Assembly (NCBI RefSeq): GCF_038008325.1
Contig: NZ_JBBOYW010000001.1
Span: 4,061,501-4,125,500 of the forward strand
Reading direction: 5' to 3'
Length of the DNA: 64,000 nucleotides
Source: Lysinibacillus sp. FSL K6-0232
GTDB lineage: Bacteria; Bacillota; Bacilli; Bacillales_A; Planococcaceae
A model generated the notes under the pieces. That model made no database searches. It saw only the letters and a list, made by a program, of their open reading frames with translations, and had not been told where the DNA came from. Shown piece by piece: positions 37,513-45,934 of this stretch. Positions within the stretch are counted from its first letter, which is position 1. Each line of letters begins with the position of its first letter. A program made the position numbers and the translations under genes.

Positions 37513-38709
37513 TTACACCTTCACTCGGATTTTTCCTGTAAGGAGTTGTTGCATGAGAGCTTTTTTTTGATTTATTAAGGCACTCAATTCCTTTTCACTA
37601 AGTTCTATTCCTTTTTCGATAGTTTTAAATAATTCGGCAATACATTTTTGCTCGTTCACTGAAGGGACATTTAATATTAATTCTTCGAGTTTAGAAAAAT
37701 AAATATAAGTTCTTGATCCACCTTGCTTTTGATTTTTCGCAAACTTCCTAAATTCGTTTCCTTCATTTAATTTTAATAATAGAAATTCACTATTTAAGTT
37801 TTTAGTTGTAAAAACTGGATATAAGGTACTTACTATACCTCTTTCCACTATAGTATTTATATTAAATTTAAACATTAAATCATCACTCATATGTCTATAG
37901 GTGAAATAACCATACGGTACTACATTGTAACCTGTGTTATCGTCACTTGCGACTTCATTACCTAAATAATATTCTTTTTGTAAAAATATCCCCTTTCTTG
38001 AGGAAGTAAGAACTGGGTATTGATTATTATATTGCGACTTTTCATTATGCTTTATTAAATAGTCCCCTAATCTAATCTTTGTCCACTCTTCTTGAAAACC
38101 TGGCAACCTTACTTTCCCCGTTAATAATTTCTGAAATAATCCCCTCCTCTGTACTTTCTTCTTAGCAATAAGTTTCTCTAAATGTTCAATTGCTTTGTCC
38201 CATGTACTTAAAATATCGACTATTTTTCGCTGTTCATTTAAGGGCGGTAAATCAATATACATTTCCTTCATTATCTGTGTAGTAAGATTATTAAACACAC
38301 CACCCATTGTTGCAGAGGATTGCATTTTCTCATGCAATTGCTCAAATAAATAATAAAGATACTCAGGTACTAAATCCTTGAAATTATCAAATCCAAAAAA
38401 ACCATCGTGGATACATGCAGGAACCGCCAATATTCCAGGGATTGCCACTCTTGTTCCAGAACAACTAAGAATTACAGAGTCCTTTTCTAAGTACCTGCTC
38501 TTTTTGGCACCTTCCTCTGTTAAACTATCTACACGAGGTGTAACATACTTACCGTCACGTGTAACATCTTCAATTAATACCCTTGGAATAGACCCACCAT
38601 AGTAACGTGGATCACCTTTAGGTCTGGGACTTGCTCCACGAAATACTCTGACAACCTCTTGAAGTTGAACAATTTTCCATTCTTTTATTTCAATATCGGG
38701 CGCTTGCAT
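37513..38709 (-). CDS. hsdS: Type I restriction enzyme, specificity subunit
   Basis: A 398-residue protein with two target-recognition domains, at about residues 15-190 and 225-395. Conserved helical spacers follow each one: PLNEQRKIVDILSTWDKAIE and SVNEQKCIAELFKTIEKGIE. It sets the two halves of the target site, and binds HsdM and HsdR. The start follows GAGGTG at 8 bases. Both halves look intact. Its site cannot be read from the sequence. Confidence 0.93.
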   Translation of the reverse strand: MQAPDIEIKEWKIVQLQEVVRVFRGASPRPKGDPRYYGGSIPRVLIEDVTRDGKYVTPRVDSLTEEGAKKSRYLEKDSVILSCSGTRVAIPGILAVPACIHDGFFGFDNFKDLVPEYLYYLFEQLHEKMQSSATMGGVFNNLTTQIMKEMYIDLPPLNEQRKIVDILSTWDKAIEHLEKLIAKKKVQRRGLFQKLLTGKVRLPGFQEEWTKIRLGDYLIKHNEKSQYNNQYPVLTSSRKGIFLQKEYYLGNEVASDDNTGYNVVPYGYFTYRHMSDDLMFKFNINTIVERGIVSTLYPVFTTKNLNSEFLLLKLNEGNEFRKFAKNQKQGGSRTYIYFSKLEELILNVPSVNEQKCIAELFKTIEKGIELSEKELSALINQKKALMQQLLTGKIRVKV

Positions 38710-38743
38710 CCTTTACACCTCAATCTTTTTTATTTTAACAACT

Positions 38744-39583
38744 CTATTTTTCCTTGTTTAATAATTTCTTTTGTTCAATTCTCTCAATTTGCTTAATGCT
38801 TTTCTCAGGTGTCGGTAAATCTTCAGGCATTGTTCCCCCAAGGTCTTCAATAGTTTGTCTAACTTTTTTACCGACCTCATAATGCGTACGGTTGGCATTA
38901 TCTTTACCTTGTATATTTTCTCTTCTAAGTTTTTCATCTGTTTGTGTTGCGCGGAACAAGTTGGCCGCCAGCTCGGTACTTCCCATATGATCTAAAATTT
39001 TATGACTTTTTTTCAGACCTTTACGTGCATGTATTCCTTTAGCATCTAAACCACCATACAAACCTTTATAACCGTGATTCTGGAAAATTGCATAATCTAA
39101 ATTCGTTTCTACACCTGCAAGCATGGCCGCCTCTTGTAATGATTTATTGTGCTCTTTTAACTCATTTCGAATTGCTAATCGTTTTTTGTCTTCATCTAAC
39201 GTTTCAAATTGATCTTGAAGTTCCTGTTTTCTTGTTTGTACCGCAAAATATGTTTGTCCTAATGCAACAACTTCTTTTTTTGGATCAGCGTTTTGGACAA
39301 CTAAATAGCAAGCATATCGCGAAAGTTCATAATCTTCGACTTCTCTAATAGCACCTGATCCGAGCTCAACCATTTTTCCCACTTGGGAAAAATGGTCTTC
39401 AACTTCATAACCGCTATTTATACAGGCTGTTTTTGCCTTATCAATAACATTCAAAAACTTATCAAAACGTTTATAGTCTAATATCTGAGCTAAATCTCTT
39501 GCATACCAAAAATCTTCTCCGTATTCATTGACATTTCGATGTTGTTCAAAAGTTTGTTCACTATATTTTTCAATTTCACTCAT
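38744..39583 (-). CDS. dinD: DinD-like protein
   Basis: A 279-residue protein of the DinD family, with a BRO-N-like N-terminal domain (YGEDFWYARDLAQILDY near residue 20). DinD is known in E. coli as a damage-inducible protein that inhibits RecA filament formation. Here it sits within the restriction operon between hsdM and hsdS, in the same orientation. Its role may be to limit recombinational repair of cut DNA, or to protect the host; that is inference. A hairpin (39654-39682) lies before it, which may lower its expression from the hsdM promoter. Confidence 0.82.
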   Translation of the reverse strand: MSEIEKYSEQTFEQHRNVNEYGEDFWYARDLAQILDYKRFDKFLNVIDKAKTACINSGYEVEDHFSQVGKMVELGSGAIREVEDYELSRYACYLVVQNADPKKEVVALGQTYFAVQTRKQELQDQFETLDEDKKRLAIRNELKEHNKSLQEAAMLAGVETNLDYAIFQNHGYKGLYGGLDAKGIHARKGLKKSHKILDHMGSTELAANLFRATQTDEKLRRENIQGKDNANRTHYEVGKKVRQTIEDLGGTMPEDLPTPEKSIKQIERIEQKKLLNKEK

Positions 39584-39653
39584 ATTGCATCCTCCCTTTC
39601 TTTCAACTTGTAAGAGTTACTTACAGGTTCAACTCATTTTGTTCATCTCTTCA

Positions 39654-39682
39654 GGAACTATTCGGAAAAACCGAATAGTTCC
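39654..39682. repeat. Perfect hairpin between hsdM and the dinD-like gene
   Basis: GGAACTATTCGG pairs with CCGAATAGTTCC around AAAAA. No T run follows on the minus strand, so it is a processing or pausing site rather than a classical terminator. Confidence 0.5.
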
Positions 39683-39718
39683 TTGTAAAATATCAGTTAT
39701 CAAGAATTACTTGACAAC

Positions 39719-41248
39719 TTAAAATCCTAATTCTTTCAAATACTTCTCCATCTCAGCTTCCACAACAGCTAACTCTTTCTTAATATCAGCGATGTTTTGC
39801 TTCACTACTTCCATGTCAACTGGAGCTTCTTCCTCAAATGTATCAACATAACGAGGAATATTTAAGTTGTAGTCATTGTCTTGGATTTCTTTTTTAGTCG
39901 CTTTATATGAATACTTATCAATCGTTTCACGGTTCTCATATGTCGCTACGATTTTTTGTAAGTCCTCTTCACGTAGCTTGTTTTGATTTTTACCTTTTTC
40001 GTAGTTACCTTCACCTGATGCATCAATAAATAGTACATCTTCATGTTTGCGATTTTTCTTGAATACAAGAATACACGCTGGAATGCTTGTACCGTAAAAT
40101 AGTCCTTCTGGTAAACCAATTACCGCGTCCAGTAAATTCATTTCGATGATTTCTTTACGAATTTTCCCTTCGCTCGCACCACGGAATAAAACGCCGTGTG
40201 GTAAGATTGTCGCCATCGTGCCATTTTCGGCTAATGAATAAAGCATGTGTTGTATAAATGCATAGTCACCTTTAGACGTTGGTGGTACGCCCCATTCAAA
40301 ACGGCGGTGTTGATCTAAACTTGCTTCCATCTTAAACTTCTTATCATCGTTACCGTCACCTGCGAAGCCCATCGCCCATTTGTCTAATGAAAATGGCGGA
40401 TTCGCAACAATCTTTTGAAACTTCATTAATTTACCGTCTTCTAAATGAAGTGGATTTGATAACGTGTCGCCCCATTCAATATTGGCGTCGTCAATACCAT
40501 GCAAGTACATATTCATTAATGCCAGCGAGTGAGTTGCGCCGTTACGCTCTTGTCCGTAAATTGCTACTTTGTTATTTGGTACTTGTTTCGCAACGCGGAT
40601 TAGTAATGAGCCTGATCCACAAGTTGGGTCATAAATTCGGTCGTTCTCTTGTGGTTTAACTATACGTGCTAATAATTCTGATGCCATTGTTGGCGTGTAG
40701 AACTCTCCGCCCTTTTTCCCTGCGTCAGATGCGAACTGCTCAATCATATATTGATAGGCATTGCCGATAACATCTTCATCACCAATAACAGATGGCTTTA
40801 AATTCAGCTTATTAATGTCTTCTAACAATGTGCGTAGCATCGCATTACGTTCTTTCGGTTTCCCTAAAACCGCTTCGTTATTAAAGTCAATGTTACGGAA
40901 GACGCCACGAAGTTTACCTGTATTTTCGTCCTCAATGCGCGCTAATAATTTGTTAATAATGTCGCCTACTTCAGCGTCAGTACGTTTGCTATAAAGATAG
41001 TCGAATGTTGATTTTTCATCTAATACAAAGCGTTCACGTGTCAGTGCGCGTTGAATGCGTTGCTCGTCACCGTTATAGCGTTCCGTATATTCCTGTAAAT
41101 GCTCTTTGTATGAATCACTTAAATATTTAATGAACATCATCGTTAAAATATAGTCCTTATAAATACTTGAGTCGATTTTTCCGCGGAACGTGTCCGCGGC
41201 CTGCCATAGTATACCGTTAATTTGATCTTGCGAAACTTTTTCTGCCAT
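39719..41248 (-). CDS. hsdM: Type I restriction enzyme, methyltransferase subunit
   Basis: A 509-residue adenine-N6 methyltransferase. The AdoMet motif DPTCGSGSLLIR is near residue 208, and the catalytic NPPF is in VANPPFSLDKWAMGF. The N-terminal HsdM_N helical domain is intact, with WQAADTFRGKIDSS. With HsdS it protects host DNA. The start ATG follows AGGAGG. It is the second gene of the operon. Confidence 0.96.
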   Translation of the reverse strand: MAEKVSQDQINGILWQAADTFRGKIDSSIYKDYILTMMFIKYLSDSYKEHLQEYTERYNGDEQRIQRALTRERFVLDEKSTFDYLYSKRTDAEVGDIINKLLARIEDENTGKLRGVFRNIDFNNEAVLGKPKERNAMLRTLLEDINKLNLKPSVIGDEDVIGNAYQYMIEQFASDAGKKGGEFYTPTMASELLARIVKPQENDRIYDPTCGSGSLLIRVAKQVPNNKVAIYGQERNGATHSLALMNMYLHGIDDANIEWGDTLSNPLHLEDGKLMKFQKIVANPPFSLDKWAMGFAGDGNDDKKFKMEASLDQHRRFEWGVPPTSKGDYAFIQHMLYSLAENGTMATILPHGVLFRGASEGKIRKEIIEMNLLDAVIGLPEGLFYGTSIPACILVFKKNRKHEDVLFIDASGEGNYEKGKNQNKLREEDLQKIVATYENRETIDKYSYKATKKEIQDNDYNLNIPRYVDTFEEEAPVDMEVVKQNIADIKKELAVVEAEMEKYLKELGF

Positions 41249-41262
41249 GTGAAATCCTCCTG

Positions 41263-41829
41263 TTATATCCCTTGAAGCACTTTATTTGCTTGTGCTTGGA
41301 ATAGCTTTTCTTTTTCTTCTATTAAAGATGTTAATAACTGTTTTTCTTGTAGATGAAGCTTGTACAATTGGACAATGCTTCGTTGCTTCCCTATATCGAT
41401 TGCTTCAATTGGAATGGCGCTCAATGTCGCCTTATTCGTACTTGGAATTTTCGTACCCGCTTGCCCTTTTTCTAATTCTTTTTTTGCTGGCGCTGTATTC
41501 AAATACCATGCAACATATTCGGGTAAGAAGAAATCAACCTGTACGTTAATGACAGCAAAAGTAGAAGGTATTAATAACCCCGCTCTTGATTTATCAATAT
41601 ATACCGCCGAATATGGATAATTTAATCGGAATAGTATATCTCCCTCTTCAGTAAAGTGTTGCGGGCTTAATACATCATTGCTTTGAAATAACTCGAACGG
41701 TTCATTTAACGCATCAATGTTTTTCAGTGTAAACATATTGTATGTTGCTTTTACTTCGCTCTTATTCATCGCCTTTTTGCGCGTAATGACCATACCTGAG
41801 CGTATATCCGCAATATCTCCTATCAGCAA
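41263..41829 (-). CDS. Single-domain HsdS-like protein
   Basis: A 188-residue protein with one target-recognition-type domain followed by one helical spacer (GKQRSIVQLYKLHLQEKQLLTSLIEEKEK). It resembles half of an HsdS: it begins LIGDIADIRSGMVITRKKA, like a recognition domain, and has the LPEYVAWYLNT-type region. The TTG start follows GGAGGTG at 9 bases. It is the first gene of the operon, 14 bases before hsdM. A half-S protein may pair with itself or with HsdM, or modulate site choice. Confidence 0.75.
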   Translation of the reverse strand: MLIGDIADIRSGMVITRKKAMNKSEVKATYNMFTLKNIDALNEPFELFQSNDVLSPQHFTEEGDILFRLNYPYSAVYIDKSRAGLLIPSTFAVINVQVDFFLPEYVAWYLNTAPAKKELEKGQAGTKIPSTNKATLSAIPIEAIDIGKQRSIVQLYKLHLQEKQLLTSLIEEKEKLFQAQANKVLQGI

Positions 41830-42162
41830 AACTCACACCTCCATTTAGTTAAATGAATTATTTAACAATTAAGTTAAATACATCATATAACGAAATGATT
41901 GCGTTTGTAAAATGTTTTTTGAATTTTTTAAATCGTTACAAAGGCAACGATTTCAACTGTACATAGTAAATATAATCAAATGTCTAATCGAACTTCGATT
42001 ATAATCGCTAATCTAATATGAAATAGATGTCCAAACATATTGCTATTACGAATACAATTGCAATATAACTCGATGACAAATAGATTCATGAATATACATT
42101 GGATGATAATCTTGCATCGAACTTCGATTATATTCTGCAATTCATTACAAATAGAATTATCA
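41830..42162. other. Intergenic region with a duplicated palindrome
   Basis: The 17-base sequence ATCGAACTTCGATTATA occurs at 41987-42003 and again at 42116-42132. Its core ATCGAA-C-TTCGAT is a palindrome. The region separates the Rep-like gene from the restriction operon. It may hold the hsd promoter, or iterons of the Rep-like protein. Confidence 0.45.
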
Positions 42163-43173
42163 TTATAATTCATATTTTGCATATAGCGCGTTTAATGGAT
42201 TTTCTAATTTCTTCGGAGCGTTTGGGTAGTTTTTCGGAATGAGGATGGGATTGATTGAAAAATCCCTTAGTAGCTGTAATACTTTATTATATTTATATGG
42301 GGTTAACTGTTTTTTCAATGTACTTAATCCATACGTTGAAATTTTTCGAAGTGCGGTTATCAACATGTTCTTATCGTCAGGTGTAAAATGAGAGGCGCGA
42401 ATTTTTTTCTCTGCTTCATTGAATCTGTAATAATCACCTTGAGGATAAATCGGCAGTAAATACTTTTGAAGATATTCATAATAGAGGGTTTCTTTCAAAT
42501 AATATTCAAGTTGCATCGGCAAGGGATTTTTACATCTTTTCGAGGCTCTATAACGTAGGTGTTCATATCTAAGACGAACTTCAAATCGAATAACATTTCT
42601 TTCATATGATTCAATAGCACATCCTTTTGCTTCGCGTTCGGCACTTTTATCGTAACAACAAACTGATATGGATTCTTGAGTGCTGTGATACACTGTTGTC
42701 TTATACTTAATCATTTCACCTGTGTGTTTATCTTTTCCACCTTTGCGCTTGATTTGCTTTTTATATTGGTTAATATGTTTCCCTATCATATGGAAATAAA
42801 GTTGGCGGATATGCTCGTCTTCAATCAAAATGTCTAAGCGATAATCAATTCTTTTGAGTGTATGATTTTCATAACAGTCTGTATGTCCAATGAGTAGCAT
42901 CAACAATTCCATAATACGTCGTTTAATAAGGGGATAATCTCCTTCAAGAATATTGGGTTTTCCGAGCAGGCGCACCGCATCTACAAAAAGAGAGAGATAA
43001 CATTTCCCAAACTTCTCGATAACTTGAATTGTATAAGCATTATTAAAGTATGCGCCGTACAGCATTTGAAATTTGTCATTTGCCTTTTTGTAACTATCGC
43101 CTAAGTTTTCTTCTAACGTGTAAAGGTCGTTTTTCTCAATATGAAATGTCAATTCTGCTGTATGAATTATCAT
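42163..43173 (-). CDS. Replication-initiator-like protein
   Basis: A 336-residue protein. The blocks TLKRIDYRLDI, SVCCYDKSAERE and VIRFEVRLRYEHL resemble the phage/plasmid replication proteins of the II/X and Rep_trans types, which start rolling-circle replication. I see no clear catalytic Tyr motif of the usual form, so activity is uncertain. AAAGGAG precedes the ATG. The next gene upstream on this strand is an XRE regulator, as is common in replication modules. Confidence 0.45.
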   Translation of the reverse strand: MIIHTAELTFHIEKNDLYTLEENLGDSYKKANDKFQMLYGAYFNNAYTIQVIEKFGKCYLSLFVDAVRLLGKPNILEGDYPLIKRRIMELLMLLIGHTDCYENHTLKRIDYRLDILIEDEHIRQLYFHMIGKHINQYKKQIKRKGGKDKHTGEMIKYKTTVYHSTQESISVCCYDKSAEREAKGCAIESYERNVIRFEVRLRYEHLRYRASKRCKNPLPMQLEYYLKETLYYEYLQKYLLPIYPQGDYYRFNEAEKKIRASHFTPDDKNMLITALRKISTYGLSTLKKQLTPYKYNKVLQLLRDFSINPILIPKNYPNAPKKLENPLNALYAKYEL

Positions 43174-43365
43174 AAAGTACGCTCCTTTTCAGTTGATGGT
43201 TAAAATTCTGGGAAGCCTTGAATCATTGATACGAATGATTTCTTTAGTCTATTTTTACGTCCCAGACCCCCTATGAATTTTTCCTTTTTAAATTTTATCA
43301 TAGCCATTATACAAACAATGCAAGAATTGAAAAGCCCTCTTATTGTCGGACCCTGTTCTATACAT

Positions 43366-43395
43366 AAAAAAGACCGAGAACAATTACATCCTCGG
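43366..43395 (-). terminator. Terminator of the XRE gene
   Basis: CCGAG / CTCGG followed on the minus strand by TCTTTTTT. The upstream arm covers the last codons of the regulator. Confidence 0.65.
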
Positions 43396-43833
43396 CTCAA
43401 CAGCGTGCATTCCCTTGAAAGCATTTATTAAACTCCCTATTTCACAAAGTTCGCGCCACATTGATTGTTCATTCCAGTCAAACTCTGCAATACGTTCAAT
43501 TAAATGAATTACCTGCCTCGTTTCCTCCTCAGTTAAAATCTTGTCCGCTACGCGCAACGGCGACTTGAACATTAACGAATACAGATCTACTACTTCATCT
43601 TCTTGCTTAACTAACCCTTCTGCCAGCGTCAATACATCTACCTTTAACGCACGCGCGAGTTCCACTAAAATCGGGAACGATGGAGATTGCTTTTCGTTGC
43701 GTTCTAATCTGGATATATAACTTGGACTTACGCCAGTCATATCGCCTAATCGTTGCAAAGTTAATCCCCGTCCTTTTCTGAGTCGCTTCAACTTGTCCGC
43801 AAATGCTTCGTCAAATACATTTACCTGTTTCAT
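43384..43833 (-). CDS. XRE-family regulator
   Basis: A 149-residue protein with an N-terminal lambda-repressor-type helix-turn-helix at residues 10-66 (LKRLRKGRGLTLQRLGDMTG, then PSYISRLERNEKQSPS). The C-terminal part is not a known ligand domain. The start follows TTTAGGAGG. A palindromic operator (43853-43865) lies at its promoter, so it probably represses itself, and it may control the Abi gene on the other strand. Confidence 0.88.
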   Translation of the reverse strand: MKQVNVFDEAFADKLKRLRKGRGLTLQRLGDMTGVSPSYISRLERNEKQSPSFPILVELARALKVDVLTLAEGLVKQEDEVVDLYSLMFKSPLRVADKILTEEETRQVIHLIERIAEFDWNEQSMWRELCEIGSLINAFKGMHAVEPRM

Positions 43834-43852
43834 CTCATTACCTCCTAAAATA

Positions 43853-43865
43853 TACCTAATTGGTA
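43853..43865. promoter_or_regulatory. Candidate XRE operator
   Basis: TACCTAATTGGTA is a palindrome (TACC / GGTA, AT-rich middle). It lies 20 bases upstream of the XRE start and about 210 from the Abi gene. Confidence 0.5.
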
Positions 43866-44075
43866 ATCCAAATTATTTTTTATCTATTTTATAGTTGACA
43901 AAGTAAATTATTACTCTATTTGTTTTATTTTTTAAATTATGCATATAATTAATTTAGAAGAATTCTTAAAATACAAATATTGATTATCTTACTCTATGTC
44001 CGTATAATCATGCATTAACTGATAAATTATCAACTTAATAGTAATTAAAATATTCAAATGACTGGAGTGAATATA

Positions 44076-45318
44076 TTGGTTCGAGGTAAAACCGTAAATG
44101 GATTAATGAGGCATCTAAGAGATACTCATAACATTGAAATAAATGGCAGTAAGAATAAAAAAGATTTATTAAATATGGGCTATTATCATGGATTTAAAGG
44201 TTACCGTTTTATCGGTCAATCAGAACATAAAATCCCTTATACTAAATTTGATGAAGTCGTAGCCGTTTATCAATTCGATTCAAATTTAAAAACAATTTTT
44301 TACCCAAATATTATGTTTATAGAAACAGCTATAAAAAACTATACTTTGAATACATTAATCAATTTAGGTCCTGTTGATTTTGATCATATTTTCGCGAATT
44401 TACTAAATGATTATAAAAGCGAAAATACAGGTAATAGTAAATATCGAGATAAAATGAAAAAGCGCTTAGAACTTAGAAATAAAATAAATGAAGCGATAAG
44501 CTATAATTATTCCGATAAAGTTGCAGTAATCCAACATTTCTTTCACACAAATCAACAGATGCCTTTATGGGCTATATTTGAAGTAATTAACTTAGGGGTT
44601 TTCGGTTTTTTCTTACAATGTTTAAATAAAGATGCTCGAATTAAAATTGCTGAAGACTTATGCCTTCACACTACCTCACATAATCAAAACGGTCGAATTG
44701 TTGAAGATATTATTTTCTTGATTAAAGAATTACGCAATGCAGTTGCTCATAATTCTGTTGTTTTTGATTGCAGATTTAAGAAAACCAATCCACCTTCAAG
44801 ATTAAAAGAATATGTACAGAGCGAAACTAATATAGAAAATCATGCGTGTTGATTAACCTTTATTTTACAGAGAATCGCTTAGAATTCATTGATTTCTGTT
44901 ACAGGTGGACGCTTTCTGCGGGTGTGGCTTCAACTCATTTATTTCGGCAAATGCCGAAATAAATGGATTTTCAGCTCGCACTTTTTCCGCTAGAGTCGCC
45001 ACCTTTCACGCCAATCAACGAGAGAATGCTTTAGACAAAGCGTTTTCCTTCTCACAACACGCAAATGAATAGCCAATATTTAGATAATCAACACGCTTGA
45101 TAGAAAATATTACTTTTGATAATATTATTGATTATTTTATCCTCGTAATTTTCTTACTAAAAAAATTAGGTGTAACTAAAACCGAATTGAAAAGAACCAT
45201 TAAAAGTTTCCATAATGAATCAGAACAACTTCGTGAAAGTATCCCAATCCCTATTCATACATCTATTATGGGTTCTGATTTCAAGAAAAAAATAAATAAA
45301 TTATCTAATTATATCTGA
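44076..45318 (+). pseudogene. Abi_2-family abortive-infection gene split by a MITE-like insert
   Basis: The start is TTG at 44076, with GGAG 8 bases before it. The first 255 codons read KTVNGLMRHLRDTHNIEING and LLNMGYYHGFKGYR, as in Abi_2 (AbiD/AbiF-type) proteins, and contain ELRNAVAHNSVVF, an Rx4H HEPN-type RNase motif. The insert at 44841-45099 adds only HAC and a stop. Removing it and one 9-base duplication joins 44840 in frame to 45109 (IIDYFILVIFLLKKLGVTKT), giving 324 residues. The truncated 258-residue form keeps the RxxxxH motif, so it may still be active. Confidence 0.75.
44841..45099. mobile_element. MITE-like insert in the Abi gene
   Basis: 259 bp bounded by the 15-base inverted ends CATGCGTGTTGATTA and its near complement (14 of 15 match). 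The flanks are the direct repeats ATAGAAAAT (44832-44840 and 45100-45108, perfect 9 bp). It has no gene inside. An inner repeat (44889-45018) contains a perfect palindrome at 44936-44965 and an imperfect outer pair AGGTGG / CCACCT. I associate its GTGGACGCTTTC...GCGGG phrase with dispersed Bacillaceae intergenic repeats, from memory. Confidence 0.7.
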
Positions 45319-45398
45319 GTAAATACTTTACGTATAAAATCACTTGTAGTATCATAAGATACAACTAATCGCGGTGTATAGCTTCGGCTTGCACTTAA

Positions 45399-45427
45399 GG
45401 GAGCTGGATGCGTCTGGCTCTCTTTTA
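45399..45427 (+). terminator. Terminator of the Abi gene
   Basis: GGGAGC pairs with GCTCTC (one G-U), followed by TTTTAATTT. Confidence 0.45.
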
Positions 45428-45452
45428 ATTTCAAAAAAATTCATTAATATTG

Positions 45453-45481
45453 TTGACACAGAAAAAAATTTGTTGTATTTT
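45453..45481 (+). promoter_or_regulatory. Promoter of the recombinase leader
   Basis: TTGACA (45453-45458), 17 bases, then TATTTT (45476-45481). It would start a leader of about 270 bases before the first ORF. Confidence 0.5.
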
Positions 45482-45544
45482 ATAATCAAAAATTGAATAT
45501 AGGCAATTTAACATATAGTTTTTGATTTATTTTCCGATAGTTTT

Positions 45545-45674
45545 AACTGGCTTATTTAGAAATACATGTTTTTATTTAGAGTGCTTTTTAGCAATCAATG
45601 GGTATTTTGTGCCCATTTATAGGCTAAGTGCGCCTCTAAGTATGAATGTATCTTTAAATAAGCCAGTTTTTTTG
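45545..45674 (+). promoter_or_regulatory. Attenuator-like leader upstream of recombinase genes
   Basis: A long rod-like hairpin. The outer arms 45545-45567 and 45646-45668 match at 21 of 23 positions (AACTGGCTTATTTA...TAAATAAGCCAGTT) and are followed by TTTTTTT. Inner stems TTAGAG / CTCTAA, TTAGC / GCTAA and ATGGG / CCCAT continue it. An 18-codon frame, ATG at 45566 to TAG at 45622 (MFLFRVLFSNQWVFCAHL), fills its 5' half, the layout of ribosome-mediated attenuation. It has no clear ribosome-binding site. Confidence 0.55.
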
Positions 45675-45692
45675 TGCCTTCCTTCTTACATA

Positions 45693-45720
45693 GGCTACTT
45701 GCGCATTTTCTGCGTTAGCC
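45693..45720 (+). repeat. Second hairpin in the recombinase leader
   Basis: GGCTA and CGCA pair with TGCG and TAGCC. Its first half repeats the GGCTAAGTGCGC motif of the large hairpin (here GGCTACTTGCGC), so it might compete with it in folding. Confidence 0.45.
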
Positions 45721-45755
45721 TTCCCCAATAAAATTCCTCGAAAGGATGATCCTCT

Positions 45756-45929
45756 ATGAAACATTTTCCTTCTTTAAATTTCCATGATGAAATGGAAAAA
45801 CAATTACTCATGGGTGATGAGCTGGAAAAGTACCATGCCCGCCATTTTTTAAATGTCCTCTCAGAAATGATTCTTAAATATGAAAATACTCTTTGCGAGC
45901 AACATAAACAAAATCAATTAGGAGCGTGA
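45756..45929 (+). CDS. Small protein before the recombinases
   Basis: A 57-residue protein, starting MKHFPSLNFHDEMEKQLL and ending in CEQHKQNQLGA. It is charged, probably helical, with no membrane segment. AAAGGA lies 9 bases before its ATG. Its stop is 5 bases before the start of the first recombinase, so the two are co-translated. Its place suggests a partner or directionality factor of the recombinase; this is inference only, and the family is unknown to me. Confidence 0.65.
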   Translation: MKHFPSLNFHDEMEKQLLMGDELEKYHARHFLNVLSEMILKYENTLCEQHKQNQLGA

Positions 45930-45934
45930 TAGGT

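Noticed and set aside
43200..43424. A 74-residue minus-strand frame between the Rep-like and XRE genes
   Set aside because: It overlaps the XRE terminator and the XRE 3' end, with a cysteine-rich random composition and no ribosome-binding site.
45522..45731. A 69-residue reading frame in the recombinase leader
   Set aside because: It begins with a TTG lacking a ribosome-binding site and crosses both hairpins. The 18-codon frame fits the fold better.
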